Notes: generated by a model not told the origin, from the sequence alone. A stretch of 64,000 nucleotides of DNA from an uncultured Alphaproteobacteria bacterium (GCA_937988775.1 CALKHP010000060.1:62001-126000), one strand, 5' to 3'. Positions 16,308 through 25,760 are shown, counted from the stretch's first letter. Made by a program: numbers and translations.

Positions 16308-17246
16308 ATGACCCATGCGCAGGAAGCCGCTATCGAACACCGCATCGACAATCTTCTCGTTGGCGCCATCGACCCGCATGTGCATAGCGGTCCGTCGATC
16401 GCGCCGCGCGGTGTCGATCACCTTGAGCTTCTGCAGCAGGCATCGGCAGCCGGCTTTGCTGCCGTGGTGACGAAAGATCATGACTATAGCGGTGTGATAA
16501 CCGCCGAGTTGATCAGGAGGCATCACTCCGACCTGAAGACGAAGATCTATTCCGGCATCGTCCTCAACAATGTGATCGGCGGCTTCAACCCGTATGCCGT
16601 GGAACACACGGCAGCGATGGGCGGCAAGGTCGTCTGGTTCCCGACATTGGCGGCAGAGAATCATCTGCGCTGGGAGAAGACATCGAGTTGGCAGCACCCG
16701 GCCTCCACCAGCAAGATTCGCGCGGCGGCAGGCATTCCGGTGCTCAACGACGACAAGAAGACCCTGCGCGACGAGGTAAAGGTCGTCATCGACATCATCG
16801 CCAAGAACGACATGGTGCTGGCGAGCGGCCATATCCACGTTAGTGAAAGCTGGCTCGTGTTCGAGGAAGCCAAGCGCCGCGGCGTCAAAAAAATGACGCT
16901 GACGCATCCGGAAGACATCGTCGATGCCAGCCTTAACGACGTGAAGGGCATCGCCGCCATGGGCGTCTTCGTCGAGCATTCGCTGTGCATGTTTCTTGAG
17001 GGCTCCAGGTTCAAGACGCGCGACGGTGACGATCTGCGCAACCTGATCGAGGCGGCTGGCGTCGACCAGACCGTCATGTGCTCGGACCTCGGCCAGGTCG
17101 GCGAGGTAAGCCCGGTCGAAGGTTTCCGCCGTGGTGCCCGTCTGTGCATGGACCTCGGTTATAACGACGATCAGATCCGTAAAATGATCTCGACCAATGC
17201 CGCGCGCATGCTGGGCATCGAATCCGATCTGCCGAACGCTTCGTAA
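16308..17246 (+). CDS. DUF6282-family amidohydrolase-like protein
   Basis: A 312-residue metal-dependent-hydrolase-like protein. The N-terminus carries a D-P-H-V-H-S-G motif (residues about 21-27), the metal-binding HxH of amidohydrolase barrels; later possible ligands are ASGHIHVSESW, TLTHPEDIVDA and VMCSDLGQ, which match the His, His and Asp positions of that superfamily. The substrate is unknown for the family. It is first in an operon with a cupin and an HpcH-type aldolase, so hydrolysis of a lactone, amide or ring-derived intermediate is plausible. Confidence 0.82.
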   Translation: MTHAQEAAIEHRIDNLLVGAIDPHVHSGPSIAPRGVDHLELLQQASAAGFAAVVTKDHDYSGVITAELIRRHHSDLKTKIYSGIVLNNVIGGFNPYAVEHTAAMGGKVVWFPTLAAENHLRWEKTSSWQHPASTSKIRAAAGIPVLNDDKKTLRDEVKVVIDIIAKNDMVLASGHIHVSESWLVFEEAKRRGVKKMTLTHPEDIVDASLNDVKGIAAMGVFVEHSLCMFLEGSRFKTRDGDDLRNLIEAAGVDQTVMCSDLGQVGEVSPVEGFRRGARLCMDLGYNDDQIRKMISTNAARMLGIESDLPNAS

Positions 17247-17284
17247 CCGTAGCCGAACGAAAATAGTTTTCTGGGAGGTTTGCG

Positions 17285-18190
17285 ATGTATGACGCTACCG
17301 ATCCGCGCGCCAAATTGGCCGCCGCTCCTGCCGGCGCGAAGCCGTCGGCTTCCGGTCCTTTCGGGCGTGCCGAGTATCTACGCTTCTACCAGGAGCCGGC
17401 GCAGGAAGAGGGCGCGTGGGGCAAGTCTTGGTATGGTCGCGGCCAGAATTTCGTCATCGCCTATTCCGAACTGAAAAAAGGCGCCGAACTGCCGCGCGAT
17501 GCGCAGCCCGACGAATATGTCGTGCTGCTGCCCGATCCGGATGTGCTGGTCGAGATCACGACCGAGGATGGCACCGAGCGGGTCAAAGGCGGCTCGCTCG
17601 CTTTCGTGCCGCCCGGCAAGTCGAGCCTGCGCGTTGTCGCACCGGGCCGCGTCGTGCGCATGTTCACGACCAACTCGGCCGACATGGTGGCGAAGAGCGC
17701 CAATGCCGATGCCTATGCCGAGGACAAGGCGCATGTGGCGCACGCGGTAGCGTGGCCGGTGCCGGCGGACGGTTACAAGCTGCGGGTCTACGATCTCGAT
17801 GTGCCGCCGGAGCCGGGCCGCTTCGGCCGCATCTGGCGCTGCACAACCTTTATGGTGAACTATCTCGATGTCTGGCAGGGGCCGCGCGATGAAACTAAGC
17901 TGTCGCCGCACTTCCACGACGATTTCGAGCAGTGCTCACTCGCGCTCGCAGGCGACTTCGTCCACCACCTGCGCTGGCCGTGGACGGTCAACAAACAGCA
18001 CTGGCGTGCTGACGACCACGAATTCTGCGGCTCGCCGTCGATCGCCGTCATCCCGCCACCGTCAGTTCACACCACGGCTGCGACCGGCAAGGGCGCGAAC
18101 CAACTCGTCGACATTTTCTGCCCCCCGCGCATCGACTTCTCCGAGAAGCCGGGCTGGGTGCTGAACGCCGACGACTATCCGATGCCGTAA
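17285..18190 (+). CDS. Cupin-like protein of unknown function
   Basis: A 301-residue protein with two apparent beta-rich halves. The first half (residues about 60-140) has a cupin-like run: VIAYSELKKGAELPRDAQPD, PDEYVVLLPDPDVLVEIT, SLAFVPPGKSSLRVVAPGRV. The second half contains HFHDDFEQCSLALAGDFVHH, a typical HxH...E cupin metal site, and a later His at SVHTTAATG. It may be a bicupin isomerase or dioxygenase, or a small-molecule sensor. It lies between the amidohydrolase and the aldolase in one operon with GGGAGG before its ATG. Confidence 0.65.
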   Translation: MYDATDPRAKLAAAPAGAKPSASGPFGRAEYLRFYQEPAQEEGAWGKSWYGRGQNFVIAYSELKKGAELPRDAQPDEYVVLLPDPDVLVEITTEDGTERVKGGSLAFVPPGKSSLRVVAPGRVVRMFTTNSADMVAKSANADAYAEDKAHVAHAVAWPVPADGYKLRVYDLDVPPEPGRFGRIWRCTTFMVNYLDVWQGPRDETKLSPHFHDDFEQCSLALAGDFVHHLRWPWTVNKQHWRADDHEFCGSPSIAVIPPPSVHTTAATGKGANQLVDIFCPPRIDFSEKPGWVLNADDYPMP

Positions 18191-18206
18191 GGCGAGGGCG
18201 CACATC

Positions 18207-18977
18207 ATGTCCAACACCGCTTCGTTTCGCGCCCGGCTACATGCCGGCAGCAATCTGGTCGGCACCTTTCTGAAGACGCCGACAAGCCACGGCACCGAGA
18301 TCGTCGGCGATCTGGGCTTCGACTTCGTCGTCATCGACCAGGAACACGCGCCATTCGACCGCATGGCTACCGACATCGCGCTACTGGCGGCGCGTGCGAC
18401 CGATACGCCGGCGCTGGTGCGTGTGTCGGGCCCCGACGCCATTCTCCCTGCGCTCGATTGCGGCGCGAGCGGCGTGCTGGTGCCCCATGTCGCCACCGTC
18501 GAATACGCCAGGGAAGCCGTCGCGCTGTGCCGCTATGGCGGTGGTCGCCGTGGTTTCGCCACCAGCACGCGCGCCGGCCGCTACACGGCGGTGCCGATGT
18601 GGCAGCACATCAAGGAGCGAGACGAGCAGACGGTGGTCGTCGCGCAGATCGAAGATCCGCAGGCGCTCGACCAGATCGAGGCCATCGCCGCTGTAGAAGG
18701 CATCGACTCGCTGTTCATCGGTCGCGCCGATCTCACCTCCGCATTTGCCGATCAGTCGAAGGATCCGCCGGCCGTGCGCGACGCCGTCGAGAAGATCTGC
18801 GCCGCCGCACGCAAGTGCAGGAAACCGATCAGCGTCTATATCGGCGGCGACACCGAGGCGACTTGGCTGCGCTCGCTTGGCGCCAGCATGTTCGTCCTGT
18901 CATCCGACCAAGGCTTCCTGCGCGCGGCGGCGGCGAACGGACTCGCCAGCGTGAGAAAGGCCTTAACGGTAGCCTGA
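18207..18977 (+). CDS. HpcH/HpaI-family aldolase
   Basis: A 256-residue class II pyruvate-type aldolase. The family landmarks are GTFLKTPTSHGTEIVGDLGF, FVVIDQEHAPFD (active-site His), LVRVSGPD (substrate Arg), the metal ligand Glu in VAQIEDPQALDQI, and the second ligand Asp in SLFIGRADLTSAF. Members cleave 4-hydroxy-2-oxo acids to pyruvate and an aldehyde (for example 4-hydroxy-2-oxoheptanedioate in homoprotocatechuate breakdown, or 2-keto-3-deoxy sugar acids). It follows the cupin gene by 16 bases. It supports a pathway that ends in pyruvate and an aldehyde. Confidence 0.9.
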   Translation: MSNTASFRARLHAGSNLVGTFLKTPTSHGTEIVGDLGFDFVVIDQEHAPFDRMATDIALLAARATDTPALVRVSGPDAILPALDCGASGVLVPHVATVEYAREAVALCRYGGGRRGFATSTRAGRYTAVPMWQHIKERDEQTVVVAQIEDPQALDQIEAIAAVEGIDSLFIGRADLTSAFADQSKDPPAVRDAVEKICAAARKCRKPISVYIGGDTEATWLRSLGASMFVLSSDQGFLRAAAANGLASVRKALTVA

Positions 18978-19012
18978 TTGACCGGAAGGACAGTCATACA
19001 ACTGCTATCCGT

Positions 19013-19041
19013 TTGACAAAGAAGAGTATGAGATGTTAGCT
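19013..19041 (+). promoter_or_regulatory. Candidate promoter of the Liv importer genes
   Basis: TTGACA at 19013-19018 is followed 17 bases later by TTAGCT (19036-19041), a reasonable sigma-70 type promoter in the 122-base gap between the aldolase and the binding-protein gene. It would allow separate expression of the transporter. Confidence 0.4.
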
Positions 19042-19099
19042 GATCGCTAATCGTGTACGCAGGTTGAGAACAATTATAAACGCAGAGGGAGGGAAATCG

Positions 19100-20239
19100 A
19101 TGCGTCTTAATACGGGATTGGGCATTGCGGCGGCTGTCGCCGCGCTGATGCTCTCGCAAACCGCCACGCAGGCGGCTGAAATCAAAATCGGCGGCGCCGT
19201 CGCGCTGTCCGGTTACCTCGCTACCATCGATCGCTCCTGGAACGATGCGGCCCAGCTCGCGGTCGAGGAGATCAACAAGGCCGGGGGAGTCAACGGTCAG
19301 AAGATCACGCTGACGACCGAAGACATGCGCTCCGAGCCGATCGACGCGGTCAATGTGACCAAGAAGATGCTGTCCAATGGTGCGACGATCCTAATCAACG
19401 GTTCGAGCTCGGCCGGCAACGCGGCGGCCTATCCGCTCGCCGTGCGTCAGTCGGTGCCGATGATCATCGGATCGATCTTGCCGCCGAAGGTAGCCGACCC
19501 CAAGTGGGCTTACTCCTTCCTGCCGCCGCCGACCTTCGAAGTCGCGCTGCGCCTGAAGTACCTCAAAGAGAAGCTAAAGGTGACGAAGATCGGCGTGCTG
19601 CATGATCCGACGCCGTACACTGCGCTGCAGAAGAACTATCTGACCAGCGTCGTCGGCGATTACGGTATCACGGTTGTCGCGACCGAGCAGTATCAGCAGA
19701 ACGACTCCGACATGTCGACCTATCTCGCCAAGATGGAGGCGGCGGGCGCGCAGGCGATCGTCAAGATCGGCGTCGGTCCGAGCACCGTCACGGCGGCCAA
19801 GGGCCTCAAGCAGCTCAACTCGACGATGCCGCTCCTGGCCAATGCAGACACGCTCGACGTGCTCAAAGGCGCTGCGGACGTGCTCGGCAAGCAATTGCTC
19901 TTCCCGGCGCCGCCGCCGCAGGTCTTTGACGCGCTCGAAGCGGACTCACCGCTGCGCAAGCCGGTCGAGTCGTTCCTGAAGGTCTGGCAAGCCAAGTACG
20001 GCGATCGCGATCCGTCCTGGGCGAGCCGCGGTTGGGACGCCATCCAGGTCATCGCCGCTGCGGTGAAGAAGTCGAACGCGACGTCCGGCGAGAAGCTGCG
20101 CGCGGCCTTCGACGAGATGGGCACCTATGTCGGTGCCGGAGCCGAGTACAGTTTCACGGCCACCAACCACACTGGTATCGTCAAAAACCCCTTCATCATG
20201 ACCCAGATCATCGACGGCAAGTTCATCTTATTGCGTTAA
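19100..20239 (+). CDS. Branched-chain amino-acid type (Liv) ABC substrate-binding protein
   Basis: A 379-residue family 6 periplasmic binding protein. The signal peptide runs from MRLNTG through TATQAAE, then IKIGGAVALSGYLATIDRSWNDAAQLAVEEINKAGGVNG, the hallmark start of LivJ-like proteins. ATG 19100 is chosen for its GAGGGAGGGAAA site. Such proteins in alphaproteobacteria often bind aromatic acids, amides or urea rather than branched amino acids, so ligand specificity is open. It is followed by a dehydrogenase gene and then the ATPases and permeases of the same importer. Confidence 0.92.
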   Translation: MRLNTGLGIAAAVAALMLSQTATQAAEIKIGGAVALSGYLATIDRSWNDAAQLAVEEINKAGGVNGQKITLTTEDMRSEPIDAVNVTKKMLSNGATILINGSSSAGNAAAYPLAVRQSVPMIIGSILPPKVADPKWAYSFLPPPTFEVALRLKYLKEKLKVTKIGVLHDPTPYTALQKNYLTSVVGDYGITVVATEQYQQNDSDMSTYLAKMEAAGAQAIVKIGVGPSTVTAAKGLKQLNSTMPLLANADTLDVLKGAADVLGKQLLFPAPPPQVFDALEADSPLRKPVESFLKVWQAKYGDRDPSWASRGWDAIQVIAAAVKKSNATSGEKLRAAFDEMGTYVGAGAEYSFTATNHTGIVKNPFIMTQIIDGKFILLR

Positions 20240-20257
20240 TCAACCAAGGAACCGGGA

Positions 20258-20278
20258 CGGAAGCACGCGTTGCTTCCG
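20258..20278 (+). promoter_or_regulatory. Intercistronic stem-loop
   Basis: CGGAAGCA (20258-20265) and TGCTTCCG (20271-20278) form a perfect 8-bp stem with a 5-base CGCGT loop just after the binding-protein gene. It lacks a T-tract. It is the third binding-protein gene in this window followed by such a hairpin. Confidence 0.55.
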
Positions 20279-20314
20279 CTCCGCCTACTTGATCACTCAA
20301 TTCAGGCGATCGAG

Positions 20315-21373
20315 ATGCCCGTCCGCCCAGAAGCAATCGTTGCGCAGATCGAAGGCGTGCTCGTCGGCTGGAAAATGTCGGCCGCGCCGGCCAGGATCGT
20401 GGCCGACGTGCTCGGCTGGGCCGATCTGCACGGCATCGAGAGCCACGGCATTTCGATGTTGACCATGTATGACGAATGGCGGCGCGCCGGCCGCATCGAC
20501 ATGCAGGCCGCCATCAGAATCGTGCGCGAAACGTCTGTGTCCGCGCTGATCGACGGCGGCGGGGGGCTCGGCCATCCCGCGGCACATCTGGCGATGACGA
20601 CGACAATCAAGAAAGCTAAGGGGGCCGGCATCGCCGTCGTATCGGTGCGGCATTCATCGCATTACGGCGCCTGCGGTTATTACACCGCGATGGCCGCCGC
20701 GGAGGGCCTGATCGGCATCACGACAACGACGACACCGGGCGTGCGCGTCGCGCCGACTGGCGGCGTTGAAGGCAAACTCGGCACCGACCCGTGGAGTTTC
20801 TCCGCACCGGGCGAAGAGGGCCGGCCGTTCCTGCTCGACATGGCGACCACCACCGTCGCCTATGGCAAGATCCGCAACAAGGCGAACGAAGGCTTGCCGG
20901 TGCCGCCCGGCTGGGTGCTCGATGAAACCGGTGCGCCGAGCACCGATCCGCGCGTTGTTGTCGGCGGCAACGGCTTTCAGACGCCGCTCGGCGGCACGGC
21001 GGATGGCGGGAGTCACAAGGGCTACGGGCTGAGCATGATGGTCAATATCCTGTCGTCATGCCTGTCGGGTGCCGACCTGATCACCGATCCGGCGCATCCG
21101 CAGCGGCCGGGTCATCTCGGTCATTTCTTTCTTGCGCTCGATCCCGGCCTGTTCCGCGATCTGGCCGATATGCGCGGTGACGTCACGCAACTCTGCAACG
21201 ACCTGCGCGCGACGCGGCCGATCGACCCGGCGAAACCTGTCATGGTTGCCGGCGATCCGGAGCGTGCAATTGCCGAGCGCCGTCGCCGCGACGGCATCGT
21301 GATTCCCGATGGATTGAAGGCGAGGCTACGAACAATTGCGCAAGATGCCGGCGCGATCTGGCATCTGAACTGA
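20315..21373 (+). CDS. Ldh2/malate-lactate dehydrogenase family oxidoreductase
   Basis: A 352-residue NAD(P)-dependent 2-hydroxyacid dehydrogenase of the non-Rossmann Ldh2 family. It shows DLHGIESHGISMLTMY near residue 45, the catalytic His region VSVRHSSHYGACGYYTAMAA, LGTDPWSFSAP and the C-terminal GTADGGSHKGYGLSMMVNIL. Family members reduce or oxidise malate, sulfolactate, ureidoglycolate or 2-oxo acids. It is wedged between the binding protein and the other Liv genes, so its substrate is probably related to the imported compound. Confidence 0.9.
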   Translation: MPVRPEAIVAQIEGVLVGWKMSAAPARIVADVLGWADLHGIESHGISMLTMYDEWRRAGRIDMQAAIRIVRETSVSALIDGGGGLGHPAAHLAMTTTIKKAKGAGIAVVSVRHSSHYGACGYYTAMAAAEGLIGITTTTTPGVRVAPTGGVEGKLGTDPWSFSAPGEEGRPFLLDMATTTVAYGKIRNKANEGLPVPPGWVLDETGAPSTDPRVVVGGNGFQTPLGGTADGGSHKGYGLSMMVNILSSCLSGADLITDPAHPQRPGHLGHFFLALDPGLFRDLADMRGDVTQLCNDLRATRPIDPAKPVMVAGDPERAIAERRRRDGIVIPDGLKARLRTIAQDAGAIWHLN

Positions 21374-21386
21374 CTGGGGAAGGCTT

Positions 21387-22154
21387 GTGTCCGAAACATC
21401 CCGCCAGCAACTGCCCGAGACAGCCGCCCCGTCAGTCATACTCGACGTGCGCGACCTGACGGCGACTTACGGTCGCGTCGAGGTGCTGCATTCGGTTTCG
21501 TTTCATGTGAACGAGGGCGAAGTCCTTGTCGTGCTCGGGCCGAACGGCGCGGGCAAATCCACGCTACTGCGCGCGCTGATGGCGCAAGTGCAGCGTACGG
21601 GTTCCATCAGGTTCCAGGGCGAGCCAGTCGAGAAGCGTGCGACCGATCAACTCGCCGGCGCCGGGCTGATCATGGTGCCGGAAGGGCGCGGCATTCTTGG
21701 GCCGCTGTCAGTGCGCGACAATCTCGATCTCGGTTCCTACATGCGCCGTGACGGACGCGGCGCCATCAACGCCGATCTCGACAATGTGTTCACGCTGTTT
21801 CCGCGCCTGAAGGAGCGGCAGAGCCAGCGCGCCGGTTCACTCTCCGGCGGCGAGCAACAGATGCTGGCCATAGGCCGCGCCATTCTCGGCAATCCCAAGC
21901 TTCTGCTGCTGGACGAACCGTCGCTTGGCCTTGCACCGCGTGTGATGGATGAAATTCTGCAAAGTCTCGAAATGCTGAAAAACAGAGGCCTGACTATTTT
22001 GCTGGTCGAGCAGAAAGCGCCGCTCGCACTGAAGATTGCGAGTCGCGCCTATGTTCTGCGCTCGGGTCACATCGCGATCGAAGCCAATGCCGTCGATCTC
22101 GCATCCGAAGAAGCCCTCGCCAAACTCTATCTCGGAGCTCACGACCATGGCTGA
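21387..22154 (+). CDS. livF: Liv-type ABC transporter ATP-binding protein LivF-like
   Basis: A 255-residue ATPase of the LivF subgroup: Walker A GPNGAGKST, signature LSGGEQQMLAIGRA, Walker B LLLLDEPSLGLAP, and switch His replaced by Gln/Glu context ILLVEQKAPLAL, as is normal for LivF (LLVEQ). The N-terminus has a short extra tail before the ABC domain. The start is GTG 21387 with GGGGAAGG. Its end overlaps the permease gene by eight bases. Confidence 0.9.
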   Translation: MSETSRQQLPETAAPSVILDVRDLTATYGRVEVLHSVSFHVNEGEVLVVLGPNGAGKSTLLRALMAQVQRTGSIRFQGEPVEKRATDQLAGAGLIMVPEGRGILGPLSVRDNLDLGSYMRRDGRGAINADLDNVFTLFPRLKERQSQRAGSLSGGEQQMLAIGRAILGNPKLLLLDEPSLGLAPRVMDEILQSLEMLKNRGLTILLVEQKAPLALKIASRAYVLRSGHIAIEANAVDLASEEALAKLYLGAHDHG

Positions 22155-23169
22155 TTCTGAGTCTTCGGCGACGCCGAGCCTCGCACTGCCGCCACGGATC
22201 GCGCGGGGTAGCCGCTCGATGCGGATCGTCGTTATCAGCATGGCCGTCATCATCGCCGCGCTGCCGTTCGTCGCCAGCACTTACGTGCTGTCGCTGCTGG
22301 TGCTGGCCAGTATCTACGCGGTGTTGGCGATTGGTCTCGACCTGTTCATGGGGCAGACCGGGCAGGTGTCGTTCGGTCACAACGCATTTGCCGCGCTGGG
22401 CGGCTATGCGACCGCGATACTGACGACGGCGCATAACTGGCCGCCGCTGGCGGCGCTGGCGTTCTCAATCGTGATTTCGGTCATCGCCGCGCTGATCGTC
22501 GGCGTGCGCACGCTGCAACTGCGGGGCCATTATCTCGCGATGGCAACGCTGGCGCTCGGCATGATCGCCTATACGCTCGCCGTGCAACTGACCTCGCTGA
22601 CCAACGGATTTGCCGGCATCACCGGCATTGCGCCGCTCGGCATTGGCCCACTCGAACTGACGAGCGACCTGCAATACTATTACGTAGTCTGGATCATCGT
22701 CGCGCTTGGCATCTGGTCGTCGTTTCGTATCAAGGACTCGCGCGTCGGCCGCGCGCTCGGCGCCATCGCCGGCAATGAAGAGGCAGCCTCGGCGCTTGGC
22801 ATCAATGCCGCGCGGCTAAAGCTGATCGCCTTCACCATCTCGGCCGCCTATGCTGCCGTCGCCGGTGCGCTGATGGCGCATTTCATCGGCTTCCTCAGCC
22901 CGGAAGTATTCGGCCTCGATCTTGTGACCCTGCTATTTGCCATGCTGTTCGTTGGCGGCATCGGCACGATCTACGGCCCTGTCATCGGCGCGGTGCTCAT
23001 CGCGCTGCTGCCGGCGATCCTGGGTCCACTCGCGGATTATCGCCAGCTCGCTTACGGCGTCATCCTTCTGGCCGTCATCATGTTTGCACCGAGCGGCGCA
23101 TTTCGTCTGATCGCCGACTTGGCGGAACGCCTGTTCGATCGCTCATCGGAGGGAGAAAAACATGGCTGA
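22147..23169 (+). CDS. livM: Liv-type ABC transporter permease LivM-like
   Basis: A 340-residue permease with about nine hydrophobic segments. The family block LASIYAVLAIGLDLFMGQTG followed by QVSFGHNAFAALGGYATAIL is clear, and the ATPase-coupling loop is in GRALGAIAGNEEAASALGIN. ATG 22147 overlaps livF. It pairs with the LivH-like permease encoded at 23956. Confidence 0.92.
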   Translation: MADSESSATPSLALPPRIARGSRSMRIVVISMAVIIAALPFVASTYVLSLLVLASIYAVLAIGLDLFMGQTGQVSFGHNAFAALGGYATAILTTAHNWPPLAALAFSIVISVIAALIVGVRTLQLRGHYLAMATLALGMIAYTLAVQLTSLTNGFAGITGIAPLGIGPLELTSDLQYYYVVWIIVALGIWSSFRIKDSRVGRALGAIAGNEEAASALGINAARLKLIAFTISAAYAAVAGALMAHFIGFLSPEVFGLDLVTLLFAMLFVGGIGTIYGPVIGAVLIALLPAILGPLADYRQLAYGVILLAVIMFAPSGAFRLIADLAERLFDRSSEGEKHG

Positions 23170-23959
23170 TCCCATCCTCCGCGTCACGGACATCACCAAA
23201 CGCTTCGGCGGTGTAGTTGCGGTCAACAAGGTGTCGTTCGACGTCGAACGGCACAGCATCACCGCGGTGATTGGTCCGAACGGCGCTGGCAAGACGACGC
23301 TGTTCAGCGCCATCTCCGGCTTTCGCGCTGCCGACGAGGGCACGGTGATCTTCGAGAACACCGACATCACACGCACGCGCGCCGACGAAGTGGCGCAGCG
23401 CGGCCTGATCCGCACCTTCCAGCTCGTACGTCTGTTCCGGCAGATGAGCGTGCTCGATAACGTGCGCGTCGGCCTCCATTCGCAAACGCGCGGCGGCTTT
23501 GCCATGGCGGTGATCCGTCCGGCCTGGTTTCGCGAGCAGGAGCGCCGCGGCATCGACGAGGCTCGGGCGGTGCTCGACAAGGTCGGTTTGCTCGGCCAGG
23601 AGAACGCGGAAGCCTCGACGCTGACATACGGCCAGCAGCGCCTGCTGGAAGTGGCGCGCGCGCTGGCAGCCAAGCCCAAGCTACTGCTGCTTGACGAGCC
23701 GGCGGCAGGTCTCAATCGCGTGGAATCCGATAACCTCGCGGTGCTTATCCGCAAGATCCGTGAAGGCGGCACGACCGTTTTGTTCGTCGAACACGACATG
23801 GACCTCGTCATGCGTGTCGCCGAATCCATCCATGTCCTCGATTTCGGCCAGCACATCGCGCGCGGCACGCCTGCCGAAGTGAAGGCCAATCCGGCGGTTC
23901 TCAAAGCCTATCTCGGCGATATCTCGGAGCCGGTCGCATTGAAGGCGGAAATGATATGA
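23162..23959 (+). CDS. livG: Liv-type ABC transporter ATP-binding protein LivG-like
   Basis: A 265-residue ATPase of the LivG subgroup: Walker A GPNGAGKTT, FQLVRLFRQMSVLDNV after the Q-loop, signature LTYGQQRLLEVARAL (a common LivG variation of LSGGQ), Walker B LLLLDEPAAGLN and switch His in VLFVEHDMDLVM. It overlaps livM by eight bases and livH by four. Confidence 0.93.
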   Translation: MADPILRVTDITKRFGGVVAVNKVSFDVERHSITAVIGPNGAGKTTLFSAISGFRAADEGTVIFENTDITRTRADEVAQRGLIRTFQLVRLFRQMSVLDNVRVGLHSQTRGGFAMAVIRPAWFREQERRGIDEARAVLDKVGLLGQENAEASTLTYGQQRLLEVARALAAKPKLLLLDEPAAGLNRVESDNLAVLIRKIREGGTTVLFVEHDMDLVMRVAESIHVLDFGQHIARGTPAEVKANPAVLKAYLGDISEPVALKAEMI

Positions 23960-24831
23960 GCCTCTATCTTCAATTTCTGGCGAGCGGTCTCAGCGTCGGC
24001 TGCATTTACGGGCTGGTCGCGATCGGCTTCTCGGTCATTTTCAATGCGAGCGGCATCGTCAATTTTGCGCAGGGCGCCTTCGTGATGCTCGGCGGCACGC
24101 TCACCTACGTGCTCTACGAACGCGCGGGTTTGCCGATCTGGTTTGCGATCATCCTGTCCATCTTCTTGAGTGCGCTGATCGGCATGCTGTTCGAGGTGAC
24201 GATCATCAGGCCGCTGTGGAAGCGCAACACATCGCTGTTCATCATGATGCTGGCGACGCTGGCACTTGGCGTGATCGCCGAGAACGCTGTCCTACACACC
24301 GTGGGCGACGAAACGCACAGCTTCCCGCCGTTCACAGCCGGGCCGCCGCTGCAGGCCTTCGGCGCATCCATCGCGCGGCAGACCGTGTGGATGGCGGTGC
24401 TGTCGGTGCTGATCATGATATTGCTAAACCTGCTGTACAAGAAGACCTTGCTCGGCAAGGCGATGCGCGCCTGTGCGGTGGATCGCAATGTCGCGCCACT
24501 GCTCGGCATCAAGGTCGAGCGGATGCTGACCTACAGTTTCGGGCTCAGCGCAGCGCTGGGCGCTATCGCCGGCATCCTGATCACGCCGGCGCAGTACACC
24601 GCCTATCATATCGGCCTGACCTTCTCGGTCATGGGTTTTATCGCCGCGATTATCGGCGGGCTCGGCAATCCGACAGGCGCGTTCGTTGGCGGCATCATTC
24701 TCGGGCTGCTGCAGTCCTTCGCGATCCTGTTTTTCGACGCCGGCTTCAAGGACGTGATCGCGTTCTCGATCCTGCTCGTCTTCCTGCTCGTCAAGCCATC
24801 GGGCCTGTTCAGCTCCTATGTGGAGGAGTAG
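23956..24831 (+). CDS. livH: Liv-type ABC transporter permease LivH-like
   Basis: A 291-residue permease: the start MSLYLQFLASGLSVGCIYGL and the block VNFAQGAFVMLGG are typical of LivH. Eight or so membrane segments are visible, plus the coupling loop GKAMRACAVDRNVAPLLGIK. ATG 23956 overlaps livG. It is the last gene of the operon; the next gene is on the opposite strand 59 bases away. Confidence 0.92.
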   Translation: MSLYLQFLASGLSVGCIYGLVAIGFSVIFNASGIVNFAQGAFVMLGGTLTYVLYERAGLPIWFAIILSIFLSALIGMLFEVTIIRPLWKRNTSLFIMMLATLALGVIAENAVLHTVGDETHSFPPFTAGPPLQAFGASIARQTVWMAVLSVLIMILLNLLYKKTLLGKAMRACAVDRNVAPLLGIKVERMLTYSFGLSAALGAIAGILITPAQYTAYHIGLTFSVMGFIAAIIGGLGNPTGAFVGGIILGLLQSFAILFFDAGFKDVIAFSILLVFLLVKPSGLFSSYVEE

Positions 24832-24890
24832 AGCGGGTTCGTCCGTCGCGGGCCTGCTCCACGCTAAAATTATCGAGAGGAATCATTGGC

Positions 24891-25700
24891 TTAGCGTGTG
24901 GGGCGCGTGCTGCCGGCTTCGGCATAGCCGTAGCCGAGCAGCGTCGAGATGGAACTGGCCATCGCCAAAACGGCGTCGATCATGTCCTGCTCGGGCTTTT
25001 CCGGCAGGTATTGAATCGACGAAACGATGGCGACGACCGCTGCGAGATCGCCACGGACGTTGAACACCGGCGCGGCAAGGCCGTTGATGCCGATGATGCT
25101 TTCTTCCGGCGCGACGCTGTAGCCATCGGCGCGCACCTTGGCGATGCGCTCCTTAAGTGCGACGGGATCGGTGAGGCTATGGCGTGTCAGTGCGGGCAGT
25201 TTGCCGGCGAAAGTACGGTCGGCCAGCGTGCGGTTGCCGAAGGCAAGCATGACCTGTCCCTGCGCCGAGCCATGGAGCGTGAGTACGCTGCCGACGCGCG
25301 CGCCGATGGCGATGCTGGTCGTGCCGGACACGGTCTTGACGACGAGCGCCCCCGCATTCGATGGCGTGGTCAGCACGGTCGACAGGCCGAAGCGGTCACG
25401 CACTTCCCGCATCGGTCCGTCGCCCGCGCGCGCCACGTCACCGATGGCCGGCGCCAGATGGCCGATGAGATAGGCCTTGGGGCCGAGCGAATAACGCGAG
25501 GTCACCGGGTGCTGAACCAGATAGCCGCGATCTACCAGTCCCTGCAGATGGCGGTAGATGGCGCTTTTGGTCAGGCCGAGGCGGCCGGCGATTTGCGTCA
25601 CGCCCAGTTCGTCTTCCGCGAACGCCACCGTCTCCAGGACAACCAAAGTGGTGTCGCCGGACTGGACGCTGGAGGCTTGGCGGGGAGCCGCTCGCTTCAT
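24891..25700 (-). CDS. IclR-family regulator of the catabolic locus (second paralogue)
   Basis: A 269-residue IclR protein with the winged helix VAFAEDELGVTQIAGRLGLT and KSAIYRHLQGLVDRGYL, and effector motifs HGSAQGQVMLAFGNR, EESIIGINGLAAPVF and IVSSIQYLPEKP. It is a paralogue of the regulator at 15264-16070. ATG 25700 is chosen because the family's N-terminus is short; in-frame codons run upstream to 25940 but would cover the promoter motif. It is divergent from the 2-hydroxyacid dehydrogenase operon. Confidence 0.9.
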   Translation of the reverse strand: MKRAAPRQASSVQSGDTTLVVLETVAFAEDELGVTQIAGRLGLTKSAIYRHLQGLVDRGYLVQHPVTSRYSLGPKAYLIGHLAPAIGDVARAGDGPMREVRDRFGLSTVLTTPSNAGALVVKTVSGTTSIAIGARVGSVLTLHGSAQGQVMLAFGNRTLADRTFAGKLPALTRHSLTDPVALKERIAKVRADGYSVAPEESIIGINGLAAPVFNVRGDLAAVVAIVSSIQYLPEKPEQDMIDAVLAMASSISTLLGYGYAEAGSTRPTR

Positions 25701-25760
25701 GGGAGTGATCGCGCAAAAGGATGATCTGACGAATCTCTGGCGGACCATGCACCAGCCCGA

